NCBI GenBank assembly: GCA_902576375.1
Contig: CACGUZ010000002.1
Coordinates: forward strand, 62,001 to 126,000
DNA from: an uncultured Pelagibacteraceae bacterium
GTDB taxonomy: Bacteria > Pseudomonadota > Alphaproteobacteria > Pelagibacterales > Pelagibacteraceae
Direction of reading: 5' to 3'
DNA length: 64,000 nt
Shown: positions 1 to 6,962 of the stretch, piece by piece
Numbering within the stretch: position 1 is the first letter of the stretch
Layout: each line of letters opens with the position of its first letter
Made by a program: the position numbers and the translations under genes
Notes under the pieces: model-generated
Told to the model about the DNA's origin: nothing
What the model saw: the letters and a program-made list of their open reading frames with translations, nothing else
The model's database searches: none

Positions 1-945
1 TTTTTTTATTGTTTCTAAATCTAGGTCTGAATAGGGTTTTTGTTTTAAGGCAAACTCTTTATCCAAAATTACTGGAGCTTTATTGGTTTTTAAAACTCTT
101 AAGGGTTTTGGACTATATTTTTTAAAAATATCTCTTAATTGATTTACTGTTAAGTTTAATAGTGGTTCTGGATCTCTTCTTAAATCCCAAACATATCCCC
201 ACGATGCGTAAGATGGATGAAAACAATGATTTGGATGTAGTGTACTAGTGAGATACATCATATTTCTACCCTTCACATTTTCAAAAATAGAATATATGCC
301 TTCATTTTTTAAAAACGTTTCTACGCTAGTTTTAGTTGATGTTTTTAAAAATGTTTCCCAATTTTCTTTATGTTTATCTTTAATAATTCGAAGGACTTTT
401 AATGAATTTTGAGCATCAACGTAGGCAGTATGGCTTGCTGAAGTGTCAAAACCCTGCATTCTTGATAAGGATTCTAATGCTAAGCTTGGGTTTCCCGCCT
501 CAGTTAATTCTGTTTTTAAAGTTTCAGAATTTAAGGTTTGAGCTGCCCTGGCTATGTGTAAACCATCATGCTCACTATTAGGCGATGAGTGAGTAGCGTA
601 AGGATAGCGATTGCCCTTAAAAAAATTAAAGTGAAACATCCTTCGATCAAAATTTAAATTTGACCACCCCATAAACATTGCTGGGGCACATTTAGAGAAA
701 AAATTTTCAACAGCACCTAAAAAGTCATAATGTGAATAATTGCCTTTAGTTAGTAAATCAATACTAGTTGAATTAACAAGTAAAGCCTTCGCACTAGGCA
801 CCTCACCTTCCGGCATTCGCCCCCTAATATTTAATTTTCCAATTTCTCTTAAATTTTTATCAACTACAACAGCTCCAACTTCTATTATAGATCCCCATAT
901 TGTTGAGTTTGTTGTCTCTGTATCGTAAATTACAATCTTATCCAT
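1..945 (-). CDS. sbcB: Exodeoxyribonuclease I-like 3'-5' exonuclease (partial, C-terminus outside window)
   Basis: 315 codons are open from the ATG at 945 to the window edge, so the C-terminus is missing. The protein has a DEDDh exonuclease core: Asp8 and Glu10 in YDTET near the N-terminus, a GWSNLNFDRR segment matching the second motif, and HTAYVDA giving the catalytic His and last Asp of the third motif. Spacing and the long region after the third motif fit exonuclease I, which degrades single-stranded DNA 3'-5' in repair and recombination. It starts 6 nt after the stop of the nuclease gene upstream, so the two are probably co-transcribed with rmuC. Other DEDDh exonucleases are possible but fit less well. 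Confidence 0.82.
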   Translation of the reverse strand, partial: MDKIVIYDTETTNSTIWGSIIEVGAVVVDKNLREIGKLNIRGRMPEGEVPSAKALLVNSTSIDLLTKGNYSHYDFLGAVENFFSKCAPAMFMGWSNLNFDRRMFHFNFFKGNRYPYATHSSPNSEHDGLHIARAAQTLNSETLKTELTEAGNPSLALESLSRMQGFDTSASHTAYVDAQNSLKVLRIIKDKHKENWETFLKTSTKTSVETFLKNEGIYSIFENVKGRNMMYLTSTLHPNHCFHPSYASWGYVWDLRRDPEPLLNLTVNQLRDIFKKYSPKPLRVLKTNKAPVILDKEFALKQKPYSDLDLETIKK

Positions 946-951
946 TTTTTA

Positions 952-1638
952 TTAAACTAAATTATTCATCTCATTAAATTTTTTTAATCTACCTAAAAAC
1001 AAATTTTGATATGTTATTAGTTCGGGCCCTTGAATCTTAAACTCTTGAAACAAATTATCAACTGTGCAAACTAGAATAATACATGCATTAATGTTTGAAT
1101 TGTAAACAACATTATGCGCTAAAGAGTAAGCCGCAGTTTGTAAATACCAAGAATCTATGTACTCAGCTTTTTTTGGTTTGTTGGACTGCTTGAAATCAAT
1201 TATTGTTTCTTTTCCCTCATAAACACCTACACAGTCTGCTGTGCCTGCATATCTCTCAGGATAATACATAGTGCACTCCACACCATATATTTCCTCTAAT
1301 CTATTTGTTAAACCCTTATCAATAATTTCTTTTGCCATTTTTTTATATTGTTCATTGTCTTCAAAGAAACTCAAATTTTCTCTACCTAAAAGAAAAGACT
1401 CTAAATAGCTGTGCATTTGAGAACCTCTGCTGCTTGCTGCCTTTGTTATAGCCTCAGCCTCTTTGTGACCGGTTCTCTCTCTCCAGTTTGCTAAAGCTGC
1501 TTTATCTTCCTCGGATTTAGTTGCATCAAGTATTGAAGTTACACTCGGTAACTTTGCTTCTCCTAATACGTATCTTCTAATTCCATCTTCTGTTGCTCTT
1601 GAACTTGTAGGATAGTCATATTTTTTGTTCCAACGCAT
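952..1638 (-). CDS. PD-(D/E)XK-type nuclease (phage exonuclease/MGME1-like)
   Basis: About 228 residues from the ATG at 1638. A TTG 69 nt further upstream would add 23 residues but would overlap rmuC, so I prefer the ATG. The C-terminal half carries the likely catalytic core: AGTADCVGVY followed by TIIDFKQS, that is D-(about 11)-DxK of the PD-(D/E)XK fold, preceded by a helix with an E/Q-rich segment and followed by a QTAAYS helix as in RecB/Cas4/MGME1 relatives. Such enzymes degrade or trim DNA ends. It lies between rmuC and an exonuclease I-like gene, which supports a role in DNA-end processing. The family is inferred from motifs only; the substrate is unknown. A phage origin is possible, since similar small exonucleases occur in phages. 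Confidence 0.65.
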   Translation of the reverse strand: MRWNKKYDYPTSSRATEDGIRRYVLGEAKLPSVTSILDATKSEEDKAALANWRERTGHKEAEAITKAASSRGSQMHSYLESFLLGRENLSFFEDNEQYKKMAKEIIDKGLTNRLEEIYGVECTMYYPERYAGTADCVGVYEGKETIIDFKQSNKPKKAEYIDSWYLQTAAYSLAHNVVYNSNINACIILVCTVDNLFQEFKIQGPELITYQNLFLGRLKKFNEMNNLV

Positions 1639-1675
1639 GTGATTTCTTATAGTCGGTATTATCTGAAAAAAGAAA

Positions 1676-2767
1676 TTATTTTTTGACTTGTTTATTTCTT
1701 TCAACAAAACTCTCGACGTTCTCTGTTAGAACGGCTTTTTCAACTTGCTCGGGATCTTTTATATTTTCTAAAGTTCTAGTAATTGATCTTGCATCTTTTC
1801 CAAAACTATCAACAACTGTCATAGCCTCTTCAAGTTTTTTTCTTAATTTGTAAATATTATCAAAATGACTAGAAAATCTCGTGCTTATAGTTTTTAAATG
1901 ATCATAAATCTCTGTTGCGTGTTTTGAAATTTTAAGAGACTGAAAGCCCATGTGTAAAGACTGTAAATAAGCTGAAAGAGTATTTGGGCCACAAATTACT
2001 ATTTTGTATTTTTTCATTAATTCTTGAGTTAATAGCTCTTTACTACTTGGGTCTTGATACTCAGTTAATTCTTTATAAAGACTTTCTGTAGGAGCGTATA
2101 CTATTGCAAAATTTGAAGTTTTAGGTGGAACAATATATTTTTCCATCACACTTTTTGCTTTAGCCTTAAATGCACTTGCTAATTTTGTTCTAGCATCAGC
2201 AACTGACTTCTTGTCATCTGCCTCGTGCGCATCTGTAATTGCCCTAAATTTTTCTACTGGAAAATGAGAGTCTACCGGAACCAAAACATCTCCTTGAAGC
2301 TTGATTGCAAATTCTACGTTTTCACTTGTATCTTCTTTCATTTTGACATTTGTCATATATTGAGACGCAGGTAATAAATCTTTAATTAGAGCATCCAAAG
2401 AATACTCAGCTAGAGTTCCATATTTTTTGACCCCTGCTAAAATTTTAGTAATTCCCTCTTGACTTTGATTTAAAAGCTTTACTTGTTCATTAAAATTACC
2501 AACCTTCTCATCAACTTTCGTAAGTGCCTCGGTCATATCCTTTGTAACCCCAGTTGATAAAGAGTTAAATGAGGTAGACATCGAACTTAAAGATGTATTG
2601 ATTGTAGAGTTTAAGCTATCTTTTAATTTAATAATTTCAGCATTCAAATTTGCTATTTCATTAGTCTCATCAGCTCTGTTCTCTTTCTTGGACTTAATAT
2701 TTAAATACAAAATAGCCAAGATTGCTCCAAGCATTAAAATTAAAATTATTAATAAAATTGTGTCCAT
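1676..2767 (-). CDS. rmuC: DNA recombination protein RmuC family
   Basis: 363 residues. Residues 3-22 form one membrane-spanning helix, residues about 25-110 form a Ser/Thr/Asn-rich coiled coil, and the rest is the RmuC domain with the family signature around VPVDSHFPVEKF and later YAPTESLYKEL and VICGPNTLSAYLQ. RmuC proteins are membrane-anchored nuclease-fold proteins that limit inversions and rearrangements at repeats. It is first in a minus-strand run with two nuclease genes. ATG at 2767 is the only good start. Length is close to, slightly under, the usual 400-500 residues. Confidence 0.9.
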   Translation of the reverse strand: MDTILLIILILMLGAILAILYLNIKSKKENRADETNEIANLNAEIIKLKDSLNSTINTSLSSMSTSFNSLSTGVTKDMTEALTKVDEKVGNFNEQVKLLNQSQEGITKILAGVKKYGTLAEYSLDALIKDLLPASQYMTNVKMKEDTSENVEFAIKLQGDVLVPVDSHFPVEKFRAITDAHEADDKKSVADARTKLASAFKAKAKSVMEKYIVPPKTSNFAIVYAPTESLYKELTEYQDPSSKELLTQELMKKYKIVICGPNTLSAYLQSLHMGFQSLKISKHATEIYDHLKTISTRFSSHFDNIYKLRKKLEEAMTVVDSFGKDARSITRTLENIKDPEQVEKAVLTENVESFVERNKQVKK

Positions 2768-2797
2768 GATTCGTTACTTGTATTATAAGGGATTTTT

Positions 2798-2929
2798 ATG
2801 GAATTATATCTTATTTTGAAAATTATTTTTGGAATAGGGGTTCTAATAGCTGCTTATGCAATAATAAGAAATTTAGATATCATCAAAATTATTCTAATAT
2901 ACTTTAAAGATAAATTACTTAGAAAGTAA
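2798..2929 (+). CDS. Putative 43-residue single-pass membrane protein
   Basis: An ATG with AAGG about 7 nt upstream opens a 43-codon frame. The product starts MELYLILKII, has one hydrophobic segment (about residues 4-23) and a basic C-terminus (FKDKLLRK). It is divergent from rmuC (31 nt away), and its last 15 bases overlap the 3' end of the convergent hisG. No family is recognised. The ribosome site and clean amphipathic layout support a real gene, but no homology is available. Confidence 0.45.
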   Translation: MELYLILKIIFGIGVLIAAYAIIRNLDIIKIILIYFKDKLLRK

Positions 2930-3601
2930 TTTAACAAAGTTTTTTAAACCCTTTTTTTTACTATTTTTTTTTGAAGTAAAAATACAAGCTTGGGATTTTA
3001 AGATTTCTCCATCTTTCAATATACGTAGGTTATTAGCTCTAAGAGTCTCACCTGTAGATGTTATGTCTGTAATTAATTCAGCTGAACCAGTAAAAGGGTA
3101 CGCCTCAGTTGCTCCTAAACTGTCAACCAATTTAAATTGAGTAACACCTTTAGAAAATAAAAAATCCTTAGTTAAATTTGGATACTTGGTTGCAACTCTT
3201 AATCTTTTTTTCTTTTTATCTCTAAATTCAAATGCAATTTCCTCAAGGTCAGCTATTGTTTGAACATCGATCCAAGGATCAGGTATAGCTACAACTAGAT
3301 TAGCATTTCCAAAATCAAGTTTTTTAATAACATTTATTTTGTTTTGGGTATTTATCTCACTTTCTTTTAATAAATCAAAACCAGAAAAGCCAATATCTAA
3401 AGAGCCGTCTCCTAATCTTTCAATAATTTCTCTAGCGTGCAAATATAAAATTTTTATGTTTAATTTATTTTTTATTGAACCTATCAAATCTCTTTCCCCT
3501 CGCTCAGAAATAAGCTTTAATCTTTTTTTAGTAAAAATTTTTAAAACATCTTTTTTTAACCGTCCCTTACTTGGTATTCCTATATTTATTAAATTTTTCA
3601 T
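2915..3601 (-). CDS. hisG: ATP phosphoribosyltransferase, short catalytic form
   Basis: Catalyses the first step of histidine synthesis (ATP + PRPP). At 228 residues it is the short HisG form, which lacks the C-terminal allosteric domain and needs HisZ. The N-terminus INIGIPSKGRL and the DIGFSGFDLL and DITSTGETLRANNL segments match the family; the last is the PRPP-binding loop region. Its ATG overlaps the hisZ stop by 4 nt, as expected for stoichiometric HisG/HisZ synthesis. The long polylysine-rich C-terminus is a composition effect. Confidence 0.95.
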   Translation of the reverse strand: MKNLINIGIPSKGRLKKDVLKIFTKKRLKLISERGERDLIGSIKNKLNIKILYLHAREIIERLGDGSLDIGFSGFDLLKESEINTQNKINVIKKLDFGNANLVVAIPDPWIDVQTIADLEEIAFEFRDKKKKRLRVATKYPNLTKDFLFSKGVTQFKLVDSLGATEAYPFTGSAELITDITSTGETLRANNLRILKDGEILKSQACIFTSKKNSKKKGLKNFVKLLSK

Positions 3602-4656
3602 GATTGATAATTTAAATTAAAAGCTGCTCCAACTGCTGGGGTTTGTTTTTTTGAACCAAGATCAGAAATTAATTTGTCATAACGACCACCATTACAACAA
3701 TTAATAATTTTCGACTTTAATTTAATGTCTATTTTAAAAACTATGCCAGTGTAATACTCCAATTGTCTACCAAAGGCTGATGAGAAAACCACATTCAATT
3801 TAGATATTTTATTTTTTGAGACAGGAAAATATTTCTGATCAACAAAAAGGTTTATTCTATGTTTTTTAAAGAATTTGTTTAATTCCTTTGCAGCTTTATT
3901 TATTGGACATTTTATTTTCAGAAACTCTTTAATAATTTTCGATGTATTACTTCCTTTACTTGCTCTTCTCGGATCCTTAATCTTTTTATCAAACCTTTCT
4001 AAAATTTCTTTTAATGTTCTACCTGCAACAATTGATGATTGATTATCCTTTAACATTTTTAAATATCGTCTTTTATCAACTTCAACAATAGTTGGGTCTA
4101 CATCAGAATTTGTCTCTAATCTTTTTAGTAAATCACTGAAATAATCTTCTCGCCAAAAATGTCTCGTAAGTCTTAACTTCCATCTCTTCGGTATATCTAA
4201 TTTAGATATTAGAAGATTAAAAATTTCTACATTACCAATAGTGAGTGTGCCAGTTGAGTATTTCAAATTTTTTAGTGATTTAAGTGATGTATTTATTATT
4301 TCTTTGTCGTCATTTTTTTCATCTTTTGATCCTATAATCTCAAAACCAACTTGACTTCGGATTATAGAGTCCTTTTTATTTTGAGATTTTCTATAAGCCT
4401 GTCCACTATAAAATATTTTTTCTTTGCCCCTTAAATTGTTTTCTAAATATCTAAGACAAGAAGCAATAGTAAGGTCAGGTCTTAAACATAATTCATTACC
4501 TGTCTGATCTGTAAATGAAAAAATAAATTTTCTAAAACTTTCACCAGATCTTTGAACTATATGATTAGTCTCAATAACTGATGGTAATTCAATATATTTA
4601 AATCCTTTAGACTGAACTGATCTAAGGATTTTGTTAGATAAATTTTTTGATTTCAT
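3598..4656 (-). CDS. hisZ: ATP phosphoribosyltransferase regulatory subunit HisZ
   Basis: 352 residues with the class II synthetase catalytic fold (RPDLTIASCLRYLE and the FIFSFTDQTGNELCLRPDL region, then YYTGIVFKID) but without a HisRS anticodon-binding domain. HisZ has no aminoacylation role; it activates and histidine-regulates short HisG. It overlaps hisS by 23 nt and hisG by 4 nt. Placement directly after its paralog hisS shows the tandem hisS-hisZ-hisG arrangement common in alphaproteobacteria. Confidence 0.93.
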   Translation of the reverse strand: MKSKNLSNKILRSVQSKGFKYIELPSVIETNHIVQRSGESFRKFIFSFTDQTGNELCLRPDLTIASCLRYLENNLRGKEKIFYSGQAYRKSQNKKDSIIRSQVGFEIIGSKDEKNDDKEIINTSLKSLKNLKYSTGTLTIGNVEIFNLLISKLDIPKRWKLRLTRHFWREDYFSDLLKRLETNSDVDPTIVEVDKRRYLKMLKDNQSSIVAGRTLKEILERFDKKIKDPRRASKGSNTSKIIKEFLKIKCPINKAAKELNKFFKKHRINLFVDQKYFPVSKNKISKLNVVFSSAFGRQLEYYTGIVFKIDIKLKSKIINCCNGGRYDKLISDLGSKKQTPAVGAAFNLNYQS

Positions 4657-6031
4657 TTATTAAATTTTCTTTTGGAAATGTAATTTGGTTATTCTTCCCT
4701 TTAGCCCCAAGTAGATTTTTTAATGTTATTTTATTATCTTTAAACTCATTTTCACCACAGATAACTGCGACTGGACATTCCCTTTTGTTAGCATAAGTAA
4801 GTTGTTTACCTAGATTTTTTTTACTATTCAAAAATATTTCAGAATTGATATTATTTTTTCTTAAATTATTTAAAATTTCGTAATAATTTTTTAAATATTT
4901 TTCATCCATTACACAAACAATAACTGGATTTTGTATATCAACTTCTATTTGATTTAATTGTATCATTGCAAATAGCAATCTATCAACACCAATACTCACT
5001 CCTGTCCCTGGAATATCTACACCCTTAAATCTTGAAATTAATTTATTATACTGTCCGCCTGAGCAAATACTTCCAATATCAACTTCCTTGCCCTTAATAT
5101 TTTTTGCTTTAAAATTTAGATTTGTTTCAACACAAAACCCATCGTAATAATCTAAACCTCTAACTATCGTAAAATTGGTTTTTACCTGATCGGAGTAATT
5201 CCCAAAGATTAAAACTTCAAATAATTCCTCTAATTCTTTAATGCCCTCTTGGGTAACAGGATTTTTAAAATTTTCTTTAAGTTCCTTTAAATCTTTAATC
5301 TTTAAAAAATTTAAGATTTTTGAAGCTTGAACATCACTTAGGTTTGCTCCTTTTGTTATGGCTCCACTTTTATCTTTTCTCTCTTTTTTTAATAATTCTT
5401 CGACACCCTTTAAACCAAAACCTGGTTTATCGAGTTTATCTATAGCTCTCAATACTTTGATTTGTTTATCTTTTTCAATTTTCAAATCCTCAATCAGACC
5501 TTGAATAATTTTTCTGTTACTGACATTAATAGTAAACTGATCTTTTTTTAAACCACAATCTACTAAAGTATTTGAGATCAAATTACACAGTTCGGCATTG
5601 GCTTGGGCTGAATTAACGTTTCCAACTATATCACAATCTGCTTGAGTAAATTCCCTATACCTGGCATTTCCAGATTTTTCATTTCTGAATACATTTTGAA
5701 TTGCATATCTTTTATATATTGAAGGAAGCTCTTGACTATTCTGTGCAACAAATCTAGCAAGTGGGCTTGATAAATCATATCTTAAAGTAATATTCTTTTC
5801 ACCATCATCGAATGTAAACACATCAGACATAGGATTATTCTCATCCTCTGCAAGAAAGGAGCCTATATTTTCACTAATTTCAAAAGATGGTGTTTCTAAT
5901 GGATCAAATCCATATTTAATAAAATTTTTCTCAATAACCCTTAATAGTCTTTTTTTGAGAAGTAATTTTTTATTCCATCTATCTTCAAAACCTGAGGGTA
6001 ATCCAGGAATTAATTTATTTTCTTTATTCAT
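4634..6031 (-). CDS. hisS: Histidyl-tRNA synthetase
   Basis: 465 residues from the ATG at 6031. Class II motif 2 lies around RNEKSGNARYREFTQAD, the HisA motif at RGLDYYDGF, motif 3 near GVSIGVDRLLFA, and a C-terminal anticodon-binding domain follows (PVIVCVMDE onwards). A longer frame adds 16 residues but would run into the tRNA-like gene at 6036-6109, so I reject it. The start codon lies only 4 nt after the encoded CCA of that tRNA-like element. The only Shine-Dalgarno-like bases (AAGG, complement of 6041-6044) are inside its acceptor stem, 9 nt before the ATG. Translation may therefore depend on whether the tRNA folds or is processed (inference). Confidence 0.95.
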   Translation of the reverse strand: MNKENKLIPGLPSGFEDRWNKKLLLKKRLLRVIEKNFIKYGFDPLETPSFEISENIGSFLAEDENNPMSDVFTFDDGEKNITLRYDLSSPLARFVAQNSQELPSIYKRYAIQNVFRNEKSGNARYREFTQADCDIVGNVNSAQANAELCNLISNTLVDCGLKKDQFTINVSNRKIIQGLIEDLKIEKDKQIKVLRAIDKLDKPGFGLKGVEELLKKERKDKSGAITKGANLSDVQASKILNFLKIKDLKELKENFKNPVTQEGIKELEELFEVLIFGNYSDQVKTNFTIVRGLDYYDGFCVETNLNFKAKNIKGKEVDIGSICSGGQYNKLISRFKGVDIPGTGVSIGVDRLLFAMIQLNQIEVDIQNPVIVCVMDEKYLKNYYEILNNLRKNNINSEIFLNSKKNLGKQLTYANKRECPVAVICGENEFKDNKITLKNLLGAKGKNNQITFPKENLINEIKKFI

Positions 6032-6035
6032 TTTT

Positions 6036-6109
6036 TGGTACCTTGAGTAGGTTACGCTCCTACGACTTCGGATCCACAAACCGACGTGATACTATTTCAC
6101 CATCAAGGC
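6036..6109 (-). tRNA. tRNA-His(GTG)-like gene, non-canonical elbow
   Basis: On the minus strand these 74 nt fold as a full cloverleaf. Acceptor GCCTTGA/TCAAGGT is 7 bp with one G-U; discriminator A73 and CCA are encoded. D-stem is GTGA/TCAC. The anticodon arm is TCGGT-TTGTGGA-TCCGA with one U-U mismatch next to the loop and anticodon GTG (His). T-stem is GTAGG/CCTAC. A73 without G-1 agrees with the known loss of G-1 in tRNA-His of many alphaproteobacteria. Odd points: D-loop AATAGTA has A-G where G18-G19 is expected, and T-loop AGCGTAA replaces TTCRANN, with the 54-58 pair apparently reversed to A-U. It may be the real tRNA-His or a mimic controlling hisS; I favour the tRNA. Confidence 0.72.
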
Positions 6110-6149
6110 ATATCCTTTTTCGTTTTATCTTATTTTGTTGTTATTTAAA

Positions 6150-6155
6150 ATTATA
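6150..6155 (-). promoter_or_regulatory. Possible -10 box for tRNA-His/hisS operon
   Basis: The minus strand reads TATAAT here, about 40 nt before the tRNA-like 5' end, in AT-rich sequence. No convincing -35 hexamer lies 16-18 nt upstream, so this is weak. It would give a short tRNA leader. Confidence 0.3.
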
Positions 6156-6178
6156 ATATAAGTGATTATTCGCTAGCT

Positions 6179-6280
6179 TTAGCCAGCGTGGAAATGAGCG
6201 TGCACACCTCTTTTAGTTCCTCTAAGAGCAAGTCTGAGAGTACCTGAGTTTAATCTGTAATTAGTCTCATTTTTATTCAT
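6179..6280 (-). CDS. Putative 33-residue basic peptide with His-rich C-terminus
   Basis: A 33-codon frame from ATG 6280 ends in HAHFHAG and is rich in Arg/Thr/Leu in the middle (GTLRLALRGTKRG). The segment about 6180-6250 is visibly richer in G/C than other noncoding DNA here, which argues for either coding or a structured RNA. It lies between the csp terminator and the tRNA-His-like gene, so it is the only thing in this gap. No good ribosome site is visible. The last bases form a CGCTGGC/GCTAGCG hairpin spanning the stop codon. No family is recognised; a histidine-related leader peptide is only a suggestion. Confidence 0.35.
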   Translation of the reverse strand: MNKNETNYRLNSGTLRLALRGTKRGVHAHFHAG

Positions 6281-6320
6281 GAGCAGCGTTTTAGACAAAA
6301 ATTGAAATTATTCAACCCTA

Positions 6321-6361
6321 AAAAGAAAAGGACGTTTTCTTGTTTATAAGAAAACGCCCTT
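6321..6361 (-). terminator. Rho-independent terminator of csp
   Basis: On the minus strand GGGCGTTTTCTT pairs with AAGAAAACGTCC (one G-U), with a 6-nt loop, followed by TTTTCTTTTT. It lies 15 nt after the csp stop. Confidence 0.85.
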
Positions 6362-6375
6362 GTAAAATATTTAAA

Positions 6376-6588
6376 TTAATCTAATTTTTTTAAATTTACT
6401 GCTGAAGGGCCTTTTGGACCATCCTCTAAAGTAAATTCCAATTTATCTCCCTCATTTAGAAATCTCATTCCTGCAGCTTTTACTGCACTGGCGTGTACAA
6501 AGGCATCTTTTTCTTTATCGTCTCTTTCTATGAAACCATAACCTTTTTTACCATTAAACCATTTTACTTTTCCTTGAATTGTACTCAT
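6376..6588 (-). CDS. Cold-shock domain protein
   Basis: 70 residues, a single cold-shock domain. RNP1 is KKGYGFIER and RNP2 is DAFVHASA, the single-stranded nucleic-acid binding motifs. Such proteins act as RNA chaperones and transcription antiterminators. The gene follows tRNA-Phe by 74 nt and is closed by a strong terminator. Which csp paralog it is cannot be said from this window. Confidence 0.95.
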   Translation of the reverse strand: MSTIQGKVKWFNGKKGYGFIERDDKEKDAFVHASAVKAAGMRFLNEGDKLEFTLEDGPKGPSAVNLKKLD

Positions 6589-6662
6589 CTTATTACTCGT
6601 CCTTTTGTTATTTATTTAAGATAGAAGTTAATTTCTTTTGAATTTATTTCAAGATATTTTGG

Positions 6663-6737
6663 TGGTGCCTCGGGAAGGATTCGCACCTCCGACACAAGCC
6701 TTTTCAGGGCTCTGCTCTACTCCTGAGCTACCGAGGC
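6663..6737 (-). tRNA. tRNA-Phe(GAA), unusual elbow bases
   Basis: 75 nt with encoded CCA. Acceptor GCCTCGG/CCGAGGC, D-stem GCTC/GAGC, anticodon arm GAGCC-CTGAAAA-GGCTT (anticodon GAA), T-stem GGAGG/CCTTC with one G-U. The D-loop is AGGAGTA, giving A at the position of G18, and the T-loop is TGCGAAT, giving G at position 55 in place of U. The 5' end lies 6 nt after the infA stop, so it is probably cut out of an infA-csp transcript. Confidence 0.93.
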
Positions 6738-6743
6738 AAAATA

Positions 6744-6959
6744 TTATCCCCTAAAGATAATTCTACCTTTAGTAAGGTCATAAGGTGTCATTTCCACAGT
6801 CACATTATCACCTTGTAATACTCGAATTCTGTTTTTTCTTAACTTACCTGCAGTGTGTGCAGTCACTACGTGACCGTTTTCCAATTGAACTCTAAACATA
6901 GCATTAGGTAACAGATCAGTTACTTTACCCTTAAATTCAAGTAAATCTTGTTTTGACAA
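6744..6959 (-). CDS. infA: Translation initiation factor IF-1
   Basis: 71 residues, a single S1/OB-fold domain with the IF-1 signatures [29 protein letters not shown] and [13 protein letters not shown]. Binds the ribosomal A site during initiation. Starts 3 nt after hisD and ends 6 nt before tRNA-Phe, so hisD, infA, tRNA-Phe and probably csp form one transcription unit. Confidence 0.97.
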   Translation of the reverse strand: MSKQDLLEFKGKVTDLLPNAMFRVQLENGHVVTAHTAGKLRKNRIRVLQGDNVTVEMTPYDLTKGRIIFRG

Positions 6960-6962
6960 ATT

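Noticed and set aside
1639-1707. TTG start 23 codons upstream in the nuclease gene
   Set aside because: It overlaps rmuC by 32 bases and adds a Lys/Asn/Phe-rich stretch without family similarity.
6032-6320. Split tmRNA (ssrA), suggested by its place and a tRNA-like end
   Set aside because: No tag reading frame ending in ALAA/AVAA type and a normal anticodon arm (GTG) is present, which tmRNA lacks.
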